Source: Tritrichomonas foetus (Eukaryota; Parabasalia; Tritrichomonadida; Tritrichomonadidae). From it: 37,474 nucleotides of DNA. The stretch is taken from positions 2,048 to 39,521 of the forward strand of contig MLAK01001009.1 of NCBI GenBank assembly GCA_001839685.1, written 5' to 3'. Numbering within the stretch: the first letter of the stretch is position 1; the number at the start of each line of letters is the position of its first letter. The notes under the pieces were generated by a model that was not told where the DNA came from, searched no databases, and worked only from the letters and a program-made list of their open reading frames with translations. The position numbers and the translations under genes were made by a program. Positions 26,438 through 35,550 of this stretch are shown in pieces.

Positions 26438-26794
26438 TTTTGGTTTAAAGTGGGAATAATATGCCTGAAATTTTTCGCGCACATGTCAATTTTTTTTTCC
26501 CATTTTTTCATTTTTCCACTTTTTGACTGCAATTGATGTGAAATACTGAATTTTTTTAATTTTTCATTATGCCTATTTTCACCTAATACAGCAATCCATC
26601 ATAGATATCCTATTCTTCTCCAACTTTTCTGAGCACTAAAAGAATATTTCCATTATTTATAATTCGCGATTATCTAATATATATGATTTTGGGAGTTTAC
26701 AAATATGAAAAATAAAAAATAGAAATTTTTTAATGAATTCATTAAAATAAAAAGTGAATTCATAAATTGGAGAATCGAGAGAAAAAACAAACAT
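26438..26794. other. intergenic spacer, 357 bp
   Basis: This holds the promoter of the RRM gene on the minus strand and the 3' flank of the LRR gene. It is T-rich and A-rich. No further structure is recognised. Confidence 0.55.
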
Positions 26795-28738
26795 TTATTT
26801 AACGCGTAGAGTACTCACAAGTTCCAATCGAATAGTTTCATATTGCTTATGAAGTGTTGCAAAGTTTGTCTGATCAAGGACGGCGTCGACTGGATTTACT
26901 CCATCAGCATCAGCCTCATCAATAGTTTCTTGTGCAGAGTCCAAACGATTTTCCATTCCATTGAGCATCAAAAATAGTTCGTCTTTGGAAATCTTTTCTT
27001 CTTTATTAATCTTCTCTTTAATATCATTTTCTGTTGGCTTCTTATTTCGTGTGGACTTGGCACGCGGCTTTGGTGGTGAATTTGTAGGGAATTTTGCAAT
27101 ATCATTATTAGTATTGGTGATATTTGCACTATTTCTATTTGATCTTGCTGATTGTGCGTATGAAGAGCGTGGCGAATACATACTTTGCATATTGTTTGGC
27201 TTTGGATTCTTTAGAAGTACTTTTGGATTCTGGACAATGAATTTCAGCTTCTTGAAAGCATCATTGAATTTTTCAACGGATTTTTGGTTGGAAAGCGGTT
27301 TTCGACTATCTTCAGAAATAACAGGAACATCCTTCCAAATACTGAATATTTCTTCATTCTGTGGAAGAGGTGCAGGAGCAGGAAGTGGTGTTGGTGCAAT
27401 TTCGGAAAAATCTGTCATAAATACGTCTGTTTCTACTTTTTCTTGAGTTGATTTCTTTTTTTCATTATCAAAATCATCATCATCAACATCATTTTGAGTT
27501 TTATTTTGTATTTTATTGGGGTTTTCTTCAAAATTATGAATAACAATATTCCTATTTGGTCTAATTTTTGGTTGTTGCCGATCTTTCTGAAAATCTTCAT
27601 TCAGTAAATCATCATTTTCATCAATTTGGTTTTCGTCTGTTTCATAATCAAGATTATGTGATTCCTGTGTGGATGAGGCATCTGGCGTTTGTGGTTTATC
27701 TGTATGGAACTTTTTACGAAGTTCTTTACTTGGTAACAAAAGTGGATCGAAATCAACTTTAACTAAGTTATGGAATTGACGAGGTGCTCTGGCTTTAAAC
27801 GAAGATGGAATTTCCATTGAATATATTAATTTAATATTTGACAATGAGTAGACTTCTTTTACTGCTTCTACTTCTCTTCGATGAACATTAATCGGATTAT
27901 TCGTGATATCAACTTCTTTCAATTTTTCAAGATCACCAAGAGTAAGTATATCATCTGAGCTTTCAATTTTATTATTTTTGAGGGAAATTCGGATTAATTG
28001 AGCAAACCCAAATTGTAGTTTTGGAATATTGATAATACCATTATTATCAAGAATTAGTATTGACAATTTAGGTAATGATGCCAAAGCAACAAAACACGAA
28101 TTTGTATTAAGTTGATTGTATGAAAGATCTAAATATTCAATTTTTTCAAATTTCCCCATATCTGATGGAAGAAAAGTTAAATTATTTCTAGAAACAGTTA
28201 AATATTCTAAATTAGAAAAATTCACCAAATGATGGAATGAATCGCCGATCGAATTAAAATTCAAATTCAGTTTTTTAAGTGATTGGAATTTGTCTTTGTC
28301 TTTATTTTTATCAAAAGTAAAACTTATTAAGTTGTTGCATGAAAAATCTAATTCTTCTAATTTTGGTAAAATTCCGAAAGGCTCGAGCTTTAAATAATTA
28401 TCGCTTAAATCCAATTTCACCAAATTTCCCAAATCGCGGAGGGCTGTTAAATCGATGCTATTTAATTTTTTCCCGGATAAATTTAATTCTGTGATGTGGC
28501 TGTATTTCAGCGTGCCGCAATCTTCTGCAATAGAAAACATATCTAAAGTTACTTGCTTTGAGCGACGTGGAGTTCGTGCTGATCGTGCTGTTGGTGTTAT
28601 TATTTGTTGTTGCTGTGCGATTCGATTGATAGCGAGCGACAAGTCTGGTTTATGGGCGGCTGATCCTTTTATATATGGTCCTCCTCTTTGAAATTCAAAA
28701 GCTGGTCGATATAATTTCCTGGTTGAGGAAGCTCTCAT
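26795..28738 (-). CDS. SDS22-type leucine-rich repeat protein with disordered tail
   Basis: This 647-residue protein has about ten short 22-residue leucine-rich repeats at residues 75-300, with units such as LVKLDLSDNYLKLEPFGILP, LEYLTVSRNNLTFLPSDMGK and LKEVDITNNPINVHRREVEA. The last resembles an LRR cap. Residues about 330-590 are disordered and rich in Asn, Lys, Asp and Pro, including PTPLPAPAPLP. A helical C-terminal segment follows (about 585-647). The N-terminus has RPAFEFQRGGPYIKGSAAHKPDLS, a conserved-looking lead. This plan is common among axonemal and basal-body LRR proteins, and XRRA1 has similar repeats, but I cannot assign an orthologue. The stop reads TAAATAAA. No good Inr is visible within 20 nt of the ATG. 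Confidence 0.78.
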   Translation of the reverse strand: MRASSTRKLYRPAFEFQRGGPYIKGSAAHKPDLSLAINRIAQQQQIITPTARSARTPRRSKQVTLDMFSIAEDCGTLKYSHITELNLSGKKLNSIDLTALRDLGNLVKLDLSDNYLKLEPFGILPKLEELDFSCNNLISFTFDKNKDKDKFQSLKKLNLNFNSIGDSFHHLVNFSNLEYLTVSRNNLTFLPSDMGKFEKIEYLDLSYNQLNTNSCFVALASLPKLSILILDNNGIINIPKLQFGFAQLIRISLKNNKIESSDDILTLGDLEKLKEVDITNNPINVHRREVEAVKEVYSLSNIKLIYSMEIPSSFKARAPRQFHNLVKVDFDPLLLPSKELRKKFHTDKPQTPDASSTQESHNLDYETDENQIDENDDLLNEDFQKDRQQPKIRPNRNIVIHNFEENPNKIQNKTQNDVDDDDFDNEKKKSTQEKVETDVFMTDFSEIAPTPLPAPAPLPQNEEIFSIWKDVPVISEDSRKPLSNQKSVEKFNDAFKKLKFIVQNPKVLLKNPKPNNMQSMYSPRSSYAQSARSNRNSANITNTNNDIAKFPTNSPPKPRAKSTRNKKPTENDIKEKINKEEKISKDELFLMLNGMENRLDSAQETIDEADADGVNPVDAVLDQTNFATLHKQYETIRLELVSTLRVK

Positions 28739-29083
28739 GAAGATTTTGAATAAAGATTTTGAAGAAACGTATGGGACGTTATAAGGTTAAATCCAATTGA
28801 CCTTAGAATAAAATGCGAATACACCTTTCAAACGGTTATAAGGCTAAATGAAAAACATAATAGCGAAAAAGCTTACGTTTAAAAATGAAAGCTTTTTGAT
28901 TCACATGATCATCTTGTGAATCACAAGTTGTATTTCCTAATCTCAACATTTAATCTGATTTATAAGCACACCAGGCAAACTTTATCCTATATCAGTATTT
29001 GTATGCAATGATGAATTGCATGATGTGAATGTTAGGTTCATGACATTTCCTAACATTTAATTTGATTTGTCATATTTATTTTT

Positions 29084-29097
29084 GGTCCGACCAATTA
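29084..29097 (+). promoter_or_regulatory. GGTCGACC-type element upstream of E1
   Basis: GGTCCGACCAATTA lies about 150 bp upstream of the E1 ATG. It has one extra base inside the palindromic core compared with the IscA/AK6 copies. Confidence 0.3.
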
Positions 29098-29236
29098 TAA
29101 GGAAAATTTAATTAATTAAAAGCTACAATTCTATCGTTAGATATGTGAAATTTTCAAAATTCATACCAAATATTCTGAGAAAAATTAAACAATTGAATAA
29201 AGATTGTTCCAAGTGAAACGACAGCATTACTTTTTT

Positions 29237-29242
29237 TCATTA
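29237..29242 (+). promoter_or_regulatory. Inr-like element of the E1 gene
   Basis: TCATTA follows a run of seven T and lies 4 nt before the ATG at 29247, giving a leader of about 8 nt. Confidence 0.55.
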
Positions 29243-29246
29243 ATAA

Positions 29247-32200
29247 ATGTCACAGCCAACAGAAACAAGCGAACCAGTTGTTGATGAAAACCTTTACTCA
29301 CGCCAAATTTACGTTCTTGGTCTTGATGCCATGAAGAAGCTTGCTTCCTCATCCGTTCTCATTTCCGGACTTGGCGGATTAGGTGTTGAAATCGCAAAGA
29401 ATGTCATCCTTGCTGGTGTCAAGAATGTCACAGTCCACGACAGACGTAATGCAACAATCAGAGATCTCGCATCAAACTTTTACTTGTCAGAAAAATCAGT
29501 TGGAAAGAATCGTGCCCTCGAATCGCTTTCTCAGCTTTCTGGACTCAACGATTATGTTACAGTTACCGCCAAAACAGATGAATTAACAAACGACTTCCTT
29601 AAGAACTACCAATGTGTCGTTTTAACAGACCATCATAAAGAATCAGAAATCAATAGAATTTCTCAATTCTGTCACAAAAATAACATCAAACTTATCATTG
29701 CAGAAACTCGTGGTGTTTTCGGTTACATATTCGATGATTTCGGCCACGAATTTATTGTCACAGATCCAACAGGTGAACAGCCATCGAGGTTCCTCCTCAG
29801 CTTCATCACAAACTCAAAAGAAGGTATTGTTACAATTGCCGATGGTGAATCCCACGAACTTGGTGAGGGTGATCATGTCAGATTTGAAGAAGTCGAAGGC
29901 ATGACTGAACTCAATGGAAAGGACTTCCCAGTTAAGGTCATCAACAGCAGACAATTCTCAATTGGTGATACATCAAATTTCGGAAAGTACACGTCAGCTC
30001 ACCGAAGTGGTTATGGAAATCAAGTTGTTCTTCCAGTCAAAATTGATTTCTATGAATTCACTGAAGCACTTTCTCATCATGTCAAAACTATGGAACTTCC
30101 ATTTGATTACTGCTGCTTTGGAAGAGATAAGCAAGTTGTCCTTGCTTTTGTTGCTGCTCAACACTATATGGAAACAGCCAATACAGACAGTGCCGAAGTC
30201 TCCGGTGATGATTTGATTAAAGCCGCCAAAGAAATAAATGGCAAATATAAGATTGTTGAAGAAATTGATGAAGCACTCTTACGTGAATTTGCCCGTGAAA
30301 GTGGAGCAGTTATTTCTCCAACATGTGCAGCATTTGGTGGTATCGCAGGCCAAGAAGTCATCAAAGCTGTTTCCAGCAAGTTTTCCCCACTCAACCAATT
30401 CCTTGCAATGGGATACATCGAATCAATCCCATCAGATCATGAATATACTCTTAAGAACGATAGATATGATCCATATCGTATTGTTTTCGGTAACAAGCAA
30501 CAAGAAGTGATGCAGAACTTAAGATACTTCATGATTGGTGCTGGTGCACTTGGTTGTGAACAACTGAAGAACTGGGCACTGATGGGTGTTGCTACACACG
30601 GCGATGGAAAAGTTTACATCACTGATATGGATTCAATTGAACGATCCAATTTGAACAGACAATTCCTTTTCAGATCATCTGATATTGGCAAGATGAAGAG
30701 TGATGCTGCAGCACAGGCTGCATGCGTTATGAACCCTGAGTTCAAGATCGAATCACACCAAAATCGAATTGGCCCAGAATCAGCTCATATTTACAATGAT
30801 GTCTTTTATGACAAGCTTTCAGGTGTTTGCAATGCTTTGGATAACGTTCAAACAAGACTTTTCTCTGACCAAATGTGCGTTTTCTACAATCGACCACTTC
30901 TTGAATCAGGAACACTTGGACCAAAGGCACACTTCCAAATAGTTGTTCCTCATTTAACAGAAAGTTATGGAAGTCAACCAGATCCACCAGAAAAAGGAAT
31001 TCCAATGTGCACTTTACACAACTTCCCATCATGCATTGATCATACCTGCATGTGGGCACGTGACCAATTTGGTGGACTCTTTGAACAACAACCACAATCT
31101 GTGAACGCTTTACTTAAAGAACTGGATTATATCAAGAAGATGACACAATCAGATCAAGGCGCACTTCTTATGACTTTACAAGCAGCCAAAGCATTCTTTA
31201 TCACTGAGAAATGCGAAAACTTTGATGATTGCGTGAGATGGGCACGTCTTAAGTTTGAAGAATACTTTAATTATAAGATCAGAGATCTTCAACATCAATT
31301 CCCAGAAGATGCTATCTCACCAGAGGGTGTACCATTCTGGACAGGTGCTAAAAGATATCCATCACCAGCAACATTCGATCCATCCAACCCATATCACGCA
31401 GAATTCGTTACTGCTGCAGCAACACTTCGTGCAAGAGTTTGCGGAATCAAACCCGAAGCAGATATTCCAGCTCGTGCTGCAAAGGTCAACGTTCCAGAAT
31501 GGAAACCAAGTGGCTCTAAAATCAATCTTGAAGAAAATGAAAACTCTAACGCAAGTTCTCAACCAGCTGATGATTCAGACATAGATCAACTTATTCAACA
31601 AGTTCAACCATTTGTTGGAAAACATGCTTTACTTCATCCAGAAGAATTCGAAAAAGATGATGACTCAAATGGCCACATGGACTTTGTTGCAGCAGCCGCC
31701 AACATCAGAGCAATTAACTATCAAATTGAACCTCAAGAAAAACTTGAAATTAAAAGAATTGCAGGAAAAATCATTCCAGCTATTGCTACAACAACTGCAA
31801 TGATTTGTGGATTAGTTGCTCTTGAAATGTATAAGGTTCACTCAATTGATGAAGAAAAGAGGAAGAAGTTAGAAACCTACAGGTTCGGATCAATCAACTT
31901 AGCTATTCCAATTTTCAACATCAGTGAACCACTTGAATGCCATGTAAAAGAATGCCCAGCAAATGGCATCAAATATTCACTTTGGGACAAGTGGATCATT
32001 GAAGGTGATATCACCCTTGGTGAGTTCTTCAAGAAAGTTCAAGAGAAATACAAGGTTGAAGTTGATATGGTAACTGTTGGAAGAACGGTTATGTATCCAG
32101 TCTTCTCTGATATGAAGAAAGGTCAGATGAGACTTCAAACAAAGATCACAGACATTCTCACAAAAGAACTCAATGTTCCACCACTTGTTGATGGCCAGTG

Positions 32201-32282
32201 CTACATTCCAATTGAAGCTCTTTGTGTTGATGAGAATGGTGATGATGTTGATACACCACCTTTCGTTCTCAAAGTGAAGTAA
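29247..32282 (+). CDS. UBA1: ubiquitin-activating enzyme E1
   Basis: This 1,011-residue protein is a full-length ubiquitin E1, which adenylates ubiquitin and passes it to E2 enzymes through a thioester. The inactive adenylation half starts near residue 15 with SRQIYVLGLDAMKKL and GLGGLGVEIAKNVILAGV. The active half opens near residue 425 with IGAGALGCEQLKNWALMGV, then ITDMDSIERSNLNRQFLFR. The catalytic cysteine is Cys588 in PMCTLHNFP, followed by CIDHTCMWARDQFGGLF; this matches the PICTLKNFP motif of human UBA1. The C-terminal ubiquitin-fold domain covers about 915-1011. Length fits UBA1 and exceeds SUMO or NEDD8 E1 subunits, so ubiquitin is the expected substrate. Codons are C-rich in the third position, suggesting high expression. 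The stop reads TAAA. A run of 21 A lies 100 bp downstream. Confidence 0.96.
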   Translation: MSQPTETSEPVVDENLYSRQIYVLGLDAMKKLASSSVLISGLGGLGVEIAKNVILAGVKNVTVHDRRNATIRDLASNFYLSEKSVGKNRALESLSQLSGLNDYVTVTAKTDELTNDFLKNYQCVVLTDHHKESEINRISQFCHKNNIKLIIAETRGVFGYIFDDFGHEFIVTDPTGEQPSRFLLSFITNSKEGIVTIADGESHELGEGDHVRFEEVEGMTELNGKDFPVKVINSRQFSIGDTSNFGKYTSAHRSGYGNQVVLPVKIDFYEFTEALSHHVKTMELPFDYCCFGRDKQVVLAFVAAQHYMETANTDSAEVSGDDLIKAAKEINGKYKIVEEIDEALLREFARESGAVISPTCAAFGGIAGQEVIKAVSSKFSPLNQFLAMGYIESIPSDHEYTLKNDRYDPYRIVFGNKQQEVMQNLRYFMIGAGALGCEQLKNWALMGVATHGDGKVYITDMDSIERSNLNRQFLFRSSDIGKMKSDAAAQAACVMNPEFKIESHQNRIGPESAHIYNDVFYDKLSGVCNALDNVQTRLFSDQMCVFYNRPLLESGTLGPKAHFQIVVPHLTESYGSQPDPPEKGIPMCTLHNFPSCIDHTCMWARDQFGGLFEQQPQSVNALLKELDYIKKMTQSDQGALLMTLQAAKAFFITEKCENFDDCVRWARLKFEEYFNYKIRDLQHQFPEDAISPEGVPFWTGAKRYPSPATFDPSNPYHAEFVTAAATLRARVCGIKPEADIPARAAKVNVPEWKPSGSKINLEENENSNASSQPADDSDIDQLIQQVQPFVGKHALLHPEEFEKDDDSNGHMDFVAAAANIRAINYQIEPQEKLEIKRIAGKIIPAIATTTAMICGLVALEMYKVHSIDEEKRKKLETYRFGSINLAIPIFNISEPLECHVKECPANGIKYSLWDKWIIEGDITLGEFFKKVQEKYKVEVDMVTVGRTVMYPVFSDMKKGQMRLQTKITDILTKELNVPPLVDGQCYIPIEALCVDENGDDVDTPPFVLKVK

Positions 32283-32663
32283 ACTGATTTCTAATTCTCT
32301 ATTTCTTTTCTATTCTCTATTTCTTTCTATTCTTGATTTTTGCTCTATTCGGAATTCACAATCATTGATAATGGAAAACCCAAAAAAAAAAAAAAAAAAA
32401 AAGAAAGCAAAATTTTAGTATTTTTACCTATCTATCCAACATTGATCTAATTTAACGGTAAGATTTTAAAAACATCAGAAAAATAAATTATTAATAATAC
32501 TTCACTATGTTCATTTCATTGAAAAGTATCAAACTCACAATAACAACAACATATATAGATATCTATACGATGATTCTCCATAATAAAACGATAAAATGGA
32601 AAGAAAATCTATATAAAATATATATTTTAAACAAATACACAAAGAAAAATAACAAAAGATAAT
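32283..32663. other. convergent intergenic spacer, 381 bp
   Basis: The left part is a pyrimidine-rich E1 3' flank with repeated TTCTATTCTCTATTTCTT-like strings. It is followed by a run of 21 A and then an AT-rich 3' flank of the kinase gene. No gene is seen. Confidence 0.6.
32382..32402 (+). repeat. A21 homopolymer downstream of E1
   Basis: An uninterrupted run of 21 A starts about 100 bp after the E1 stop. It may be a slippage-prone tract, an assembly uncertainty or an inserted poly(A). Confidence 0.9.
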
Positions 32664-34094
32664 TCAGAAGTGATTTTCAGATTTGCAGCGTTTCCTTCTT
32701 CTAAATCTGAATCTTTTCACTCTTTTTGTAAAAAGCCTCTGAACTTTTTCTATTTTCAAATTCCTTACTGAATCAAAAGAAGGCTCAGGATGATCTTCAC
32801 CTTCAGTGAGCGCGGTTTCATCGTAGAAAAATCTGTCAATTTTCCGAAGAGACACAAGCTGAGTTTCATAAAAAGCGTCACCAATATCGGCCTCATTCAA
32901 AAATGGATGATCTAAAGCTTCATCAATAGTTAAACGATCTTCTGGCTTTATTTTTAGAAATCCTTCAATCATAAGTCTGCAATGATAAGAAACACTATCG
33001 GGTATTACAACCTGGTTGGATGAAATCTGTTCAAACATAGACATATGATTTCGTGAAGTCCATGGAAGCTTTCCAACAACCATCATATATAATATTATTC
33101 CGCAACTCCAAGAATCGCTCATTTTAGCATTATATGGCTCGCCGACAAGAAGTTCTGGAGAGGCATAGCCAGGTGAGCCACATGGAGTTGTGGCCAGACA
33201 ATCATTGCCGACAAATCGACTGAGTCCAAAATCCGTGAGTTTTGCATTATCATCTTCATCAAGCATAATATTTTCAGGTTTCAAGTCACGATGAACGGCA
33301 TTTAAAGAATGCATGTATGATAGAGCTTCGAGAATTTGTCTCATCCAATTTGCAGCTTTTAATTCATTGATTTTCTTACATTCGTAGATTTCTTCAAAGA
33401 GAACATTTGGACAGTATTCCAAGAATATGTAATAGAATCGTTCATCTTTAATGACATCACAAAGTTGAACAATGTTGGGATGGTGGAGTTGCTGTAAGAC
33501 TCTTATTTCTCTTTCAAAATGTTCACATGTGATGATGTCATCTTGAAATCGATCTTTATCAATGATTTTACAGGCATATTTTGTATCTGTTCCTTTCTTA
33601 GTAGCAAGCTTTACAACACATGATGCACCTTCACCAATTACCGATCGTAAAGAATAATCGCCGATAGTTTTCGGAATTAATTCATCAGCATTTAAAAAAT
33701 TCACTGGAGTTGAAACTGGCTTTTCTTCTACCACTTGGACTTGCGAGGCAACTTTTCCCTTTTTAGGGGCTGCTTTAAACGTTCTTTTTTGTGTCTTTTG
33801 TGAAGAATCTTGAATTGACTTTTTGACTGTTGAAGAGGTTGTCGATGTTGTTCCTGCACTAGGCGTTGTTGATGCTTTTTTGGCTGCTGTGCTGGTTGTT
33901 TTGCGATCAAGAGCTCGATATGCTGCTGTTGATGTTGTATTTGCTGACCGCTTTGTCGTTGCTTTTGCTGAAGTAGTTGATTTTGTTGTTGAGGAAGTAT
34001 TTGAACTAGTATTTGATCCAGTGGCTGAACGTCGCCGAGGATCGGGCTTTGAAGCTAAATCTTGAAGACGAGTTTGGCGCGTTGAATTTCTCAT
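32664..34094 (-). CDS. CAMK/SNF1-like serine/threonine protein kinase
   Basis: This protein of 476 residues has a disordered, basic, Ser/Thr/Ala-rich N-terminus (1-140) and a complete kinase domain (about 145-405). The glycine loop is GEGASCV, the ATP lysine is Lys176 in YACKIID, and the helix C Glu lies in EREIRVL. HRDLKPEN starts at 268, DFG is at 288-290, and the activation segment ends GYASPELL, where SPE replaces APE. These features put it in the CAMK-like group, close to SNF1/MARK kinases, and it should be catalytically active. The tail is strongly basic (TKRVKRFRFRRRKRCK). The frame reaches an earlier ATG at 34157, which would add 21 residues. I prefer 34094 because TCATTTTA directly precedes it, and the extra residues (MIIPLFQCIRPYYQRIISIIL) read as upstream DNA. 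Confidence 0.88.
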   Translation of the reverse strand: MRNSTRQTRLQDLASKPDPRRRSATGSNTSSNTSSTTKSTTSAKATTKRSANTTSTAAYRALDRKTTSTAAKKASTTPSAGTTSTTSSTVKKSIQDSSQKTQKRTFKAAPKKGKVASQVQVVEEKPVSTPVNFLNADELIPKTIGDYSLRSVIGEGASCVVKLATKKGTDTKYACKIIDKDRFQDDIITCEHFEREIRVLQQLHHPNIVQLCDVIKDERFYYIFLEYCPNVLFEEIYECKKINELKAANWMRQILEALSYMHSLNAVHRDLKPENIMLDEDDNAKLTDFGLSRFVGNDCLATTPCGSPGYASPELLVGEPYNAKMSDSWSCGIILYMMVVGKLPWTSRNHMSMFEQISSNQVVIPDSVSYHCRLMIEGFLKIKPEDRLTIDEALDHPFLNEADIGDAFYETQLVSLRKIDRFFYDETALTEGEDHPEPSFDSVRNLKIEKVQRLFTKRVKRFRFRRRKRCKSENHF

Positions 34095-34096
34095 TA

Positions 34097-34102
34097 AAAT
34101 GA
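34097..34102 (-). promoter_or_regulatory. Inr-like element that argues for the internal kinase start
   Basis: The minus strand reads TCATTT just before the ATG at 34094, with a leader of about 6 nt. The upstream ATG at 34157 has no such element. Confidence 0.5.
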
Positions 34103-34231
34103 TGGATATTATTCTTTGATAATATGGTCTGATACATTGAAACAATGGAATAATCATTAGAAAAAGTTTATTGATGCAATTTCTTCAAACAGATAAGGAT
34201 TGAATTCTGCAATTTTCCCAAATAATTGAAA

Positions 34232-34245
34232 GGTCAGTCAAAATA
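34232..34245. promoter_or_regulatory. GGTCGACC-type element between kinase and Myb genes
   Basis: GGTCAGTCAAAATA lies in the 250-bp divergent promoter. It is closest to the first, diverged copy of the IscA/AK6 array (GGTCAATCAAATT). AAAACGGTAAAA follows it, with an AACGG core like Myb recognition elements. Confidence 0.3.
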
Positions 34246-34331
34246 AAAACGGTAAAACACATAATTTCACATTTGTATGCATATCTGGTTGAAGCGATTG
34301 AATTAAATATCTAATCAATTTTTTTACCACT

Positions 34332-34337
34332 TCATTT
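34332..34337 (+). promoter_or_regulatory. Inr-like element of the Myb gene
   Basis: TCATTT within a T-run lies 7 nt before the ATG at 34345, giving a leader of about 11 nt. Confidence 0.5.
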
Positions 34338-34344
34338 TTTTCTG

Positions 34345-34827
34345 ATGCTTCAAAACAAACCAGGAAGACACAGAATCCCTTTTACATTAAATGAAGATAA
34401 TAAGTTAGCTCAACTTGTAAACAAGTATGGTGATAAAGATTGGCTTAAAATTGCAAGCGAAATGGAGAATCGTTCAGTTAGACAATGCAGAGAACGCTGG
34501 CAACTGTTTCTAAACATTAATGTGGTTAAAACTAAATGGACTAAAGAAGAAACTCAATTATTAATTGAGAAATATCAAGAGTATGGTTCACAATGGAAAC
34601 TTTTAGAACAATTTTTTAATGGGAGAACGATTTATAACATTAGAAATAAATGGGTTTCACTCAATAGGAAATCTAAAAATACTTTAAAAAAGAATATCTC
34701 CCTTGAATATACCACATCTTCACAAGAAATTAATGATTCGAATATCACAACAGACGATTTTGATGCTATGTTTGAAATTGATGAAATAGATGATTATTTT
34801 AATAACTGTTTATCTAATTTTTTCTAA
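34345..34827 (+). CDS. R2R3 Myb-type DNA-binding protein
   Basis: This 160-residue protein has two Myb repeats. R2 (about residues 10-57) reads IPFTLNEDNKLAQLVNKYGD and then WLKIASEMENRSVRQCRERW, with Phe in place of the first Trp. R3 (about 62-108) reads KWTKEETQLLIEKYQEYGSQ, then WKLLEQFFNGRTIYNIRNKW. Both DNA-reading third helices are intact. The remaining C-terminus is short and acidic (ITTDDFDAMFEIDEIDDYFNN), a possible activation region. Trichomonads have many small Myb proteins of this size, some shown in T. vaginalis to bind promoter Myb sites. It is divergent from the kinase gene. The stop is TAA without an immediate TAAA. Confidence 0.93.
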   Translation: MLQNKPGRHRIPFTLNEDNKLAQLVNKYGDKDWLKIASEMENRSVRQCRERWQLFLNINVVKTKWTKEETQLLIEKYQEYGSQWKLLEQFFNGRTIYNIRNKWVSLNRKSKNTLKKNISLEYTTSSQEINDSNITTDDFDAMFEIDEIDDYFNNCLSNFF

Positions 34828-35550
34828 TTTAATATATGTAAAGTAAAATTTTAAAGAGATTTGAGTATTTCCTCTCTTTTGTTTATTTCAGAACCGAACT
34901 TTTTCCAATAAAATCCTTTCTATTAAGCGTCATCTTTTCTGCTGATATTTGTCTGGCCTATTAATCATTTCTGAACAATTAATCGTATACGATAGACCAA
35001 TATTGATTCGGTAGCTACTGAAATTTTATTGGTGATATGAAATTTCTATGCTTATTCAATTTTATGTTCGAAATAATTTGCCAAAGGATTCACCAATGAT
35101 TATTGAGAAACCTTACCGGAAAAAAAATTGATTTTGCCATTCAGTTTTCTTATCAACATTTATTTTTCCATTCAGGAATGTCATTCCATTTATTCATTAT
35201 GTGAACTTTGATCATCAAGAATTATCATTATGAGGAAGTTATCACAACCGAATTATTTATGTTTATCATTGATATTTAGTATATAGAGATGATTTTAATT
35301 AACATATTATGACGGTTCACTATCTAGATTGTACAATAGTGAATTATTTCCAAATTTTATATAAGTCGAAATATTTTCGGCTTCAAATTTCCTTCTGTTG
35401 CAGTATGACCCTAAAGACCAATAATGCCATTTCCAAAAAGAAGTAATTCTATAATAAAATGTTAAAAAATAATATGAAATAATTGATTATGAAACAATTT
35501 AATAATATATACATATTAGGGAAAACGACAATAATAAGATTATTCTTGAA
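34828..35550. other. convergent intergenic region, 723 bp
   Basis: This AT-rich region separates the 3' ends of the Myb and WD40 genes. I find no ORF with protein-like composition, no RNA gene and no strong repeat. It is long for a convergent spacer here. Confidence 0.5.

Larger units (their letters stand above)
28739..29246. other. divergent promoter region between LRR and E1 genes, 508 bp
   Basis: Two near copies of a 17-18 bp string lie at 28776-28792 (ACGTTATAAGGTTAAAT) and 28832-28849 (ACGGTTATAAGGCTAAAT). TTATAAGG recurs at 29095-29102, next to a GGTCCGACC element at 29084. An Inr precedes the E1 ATG. Confidence 0.6.
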
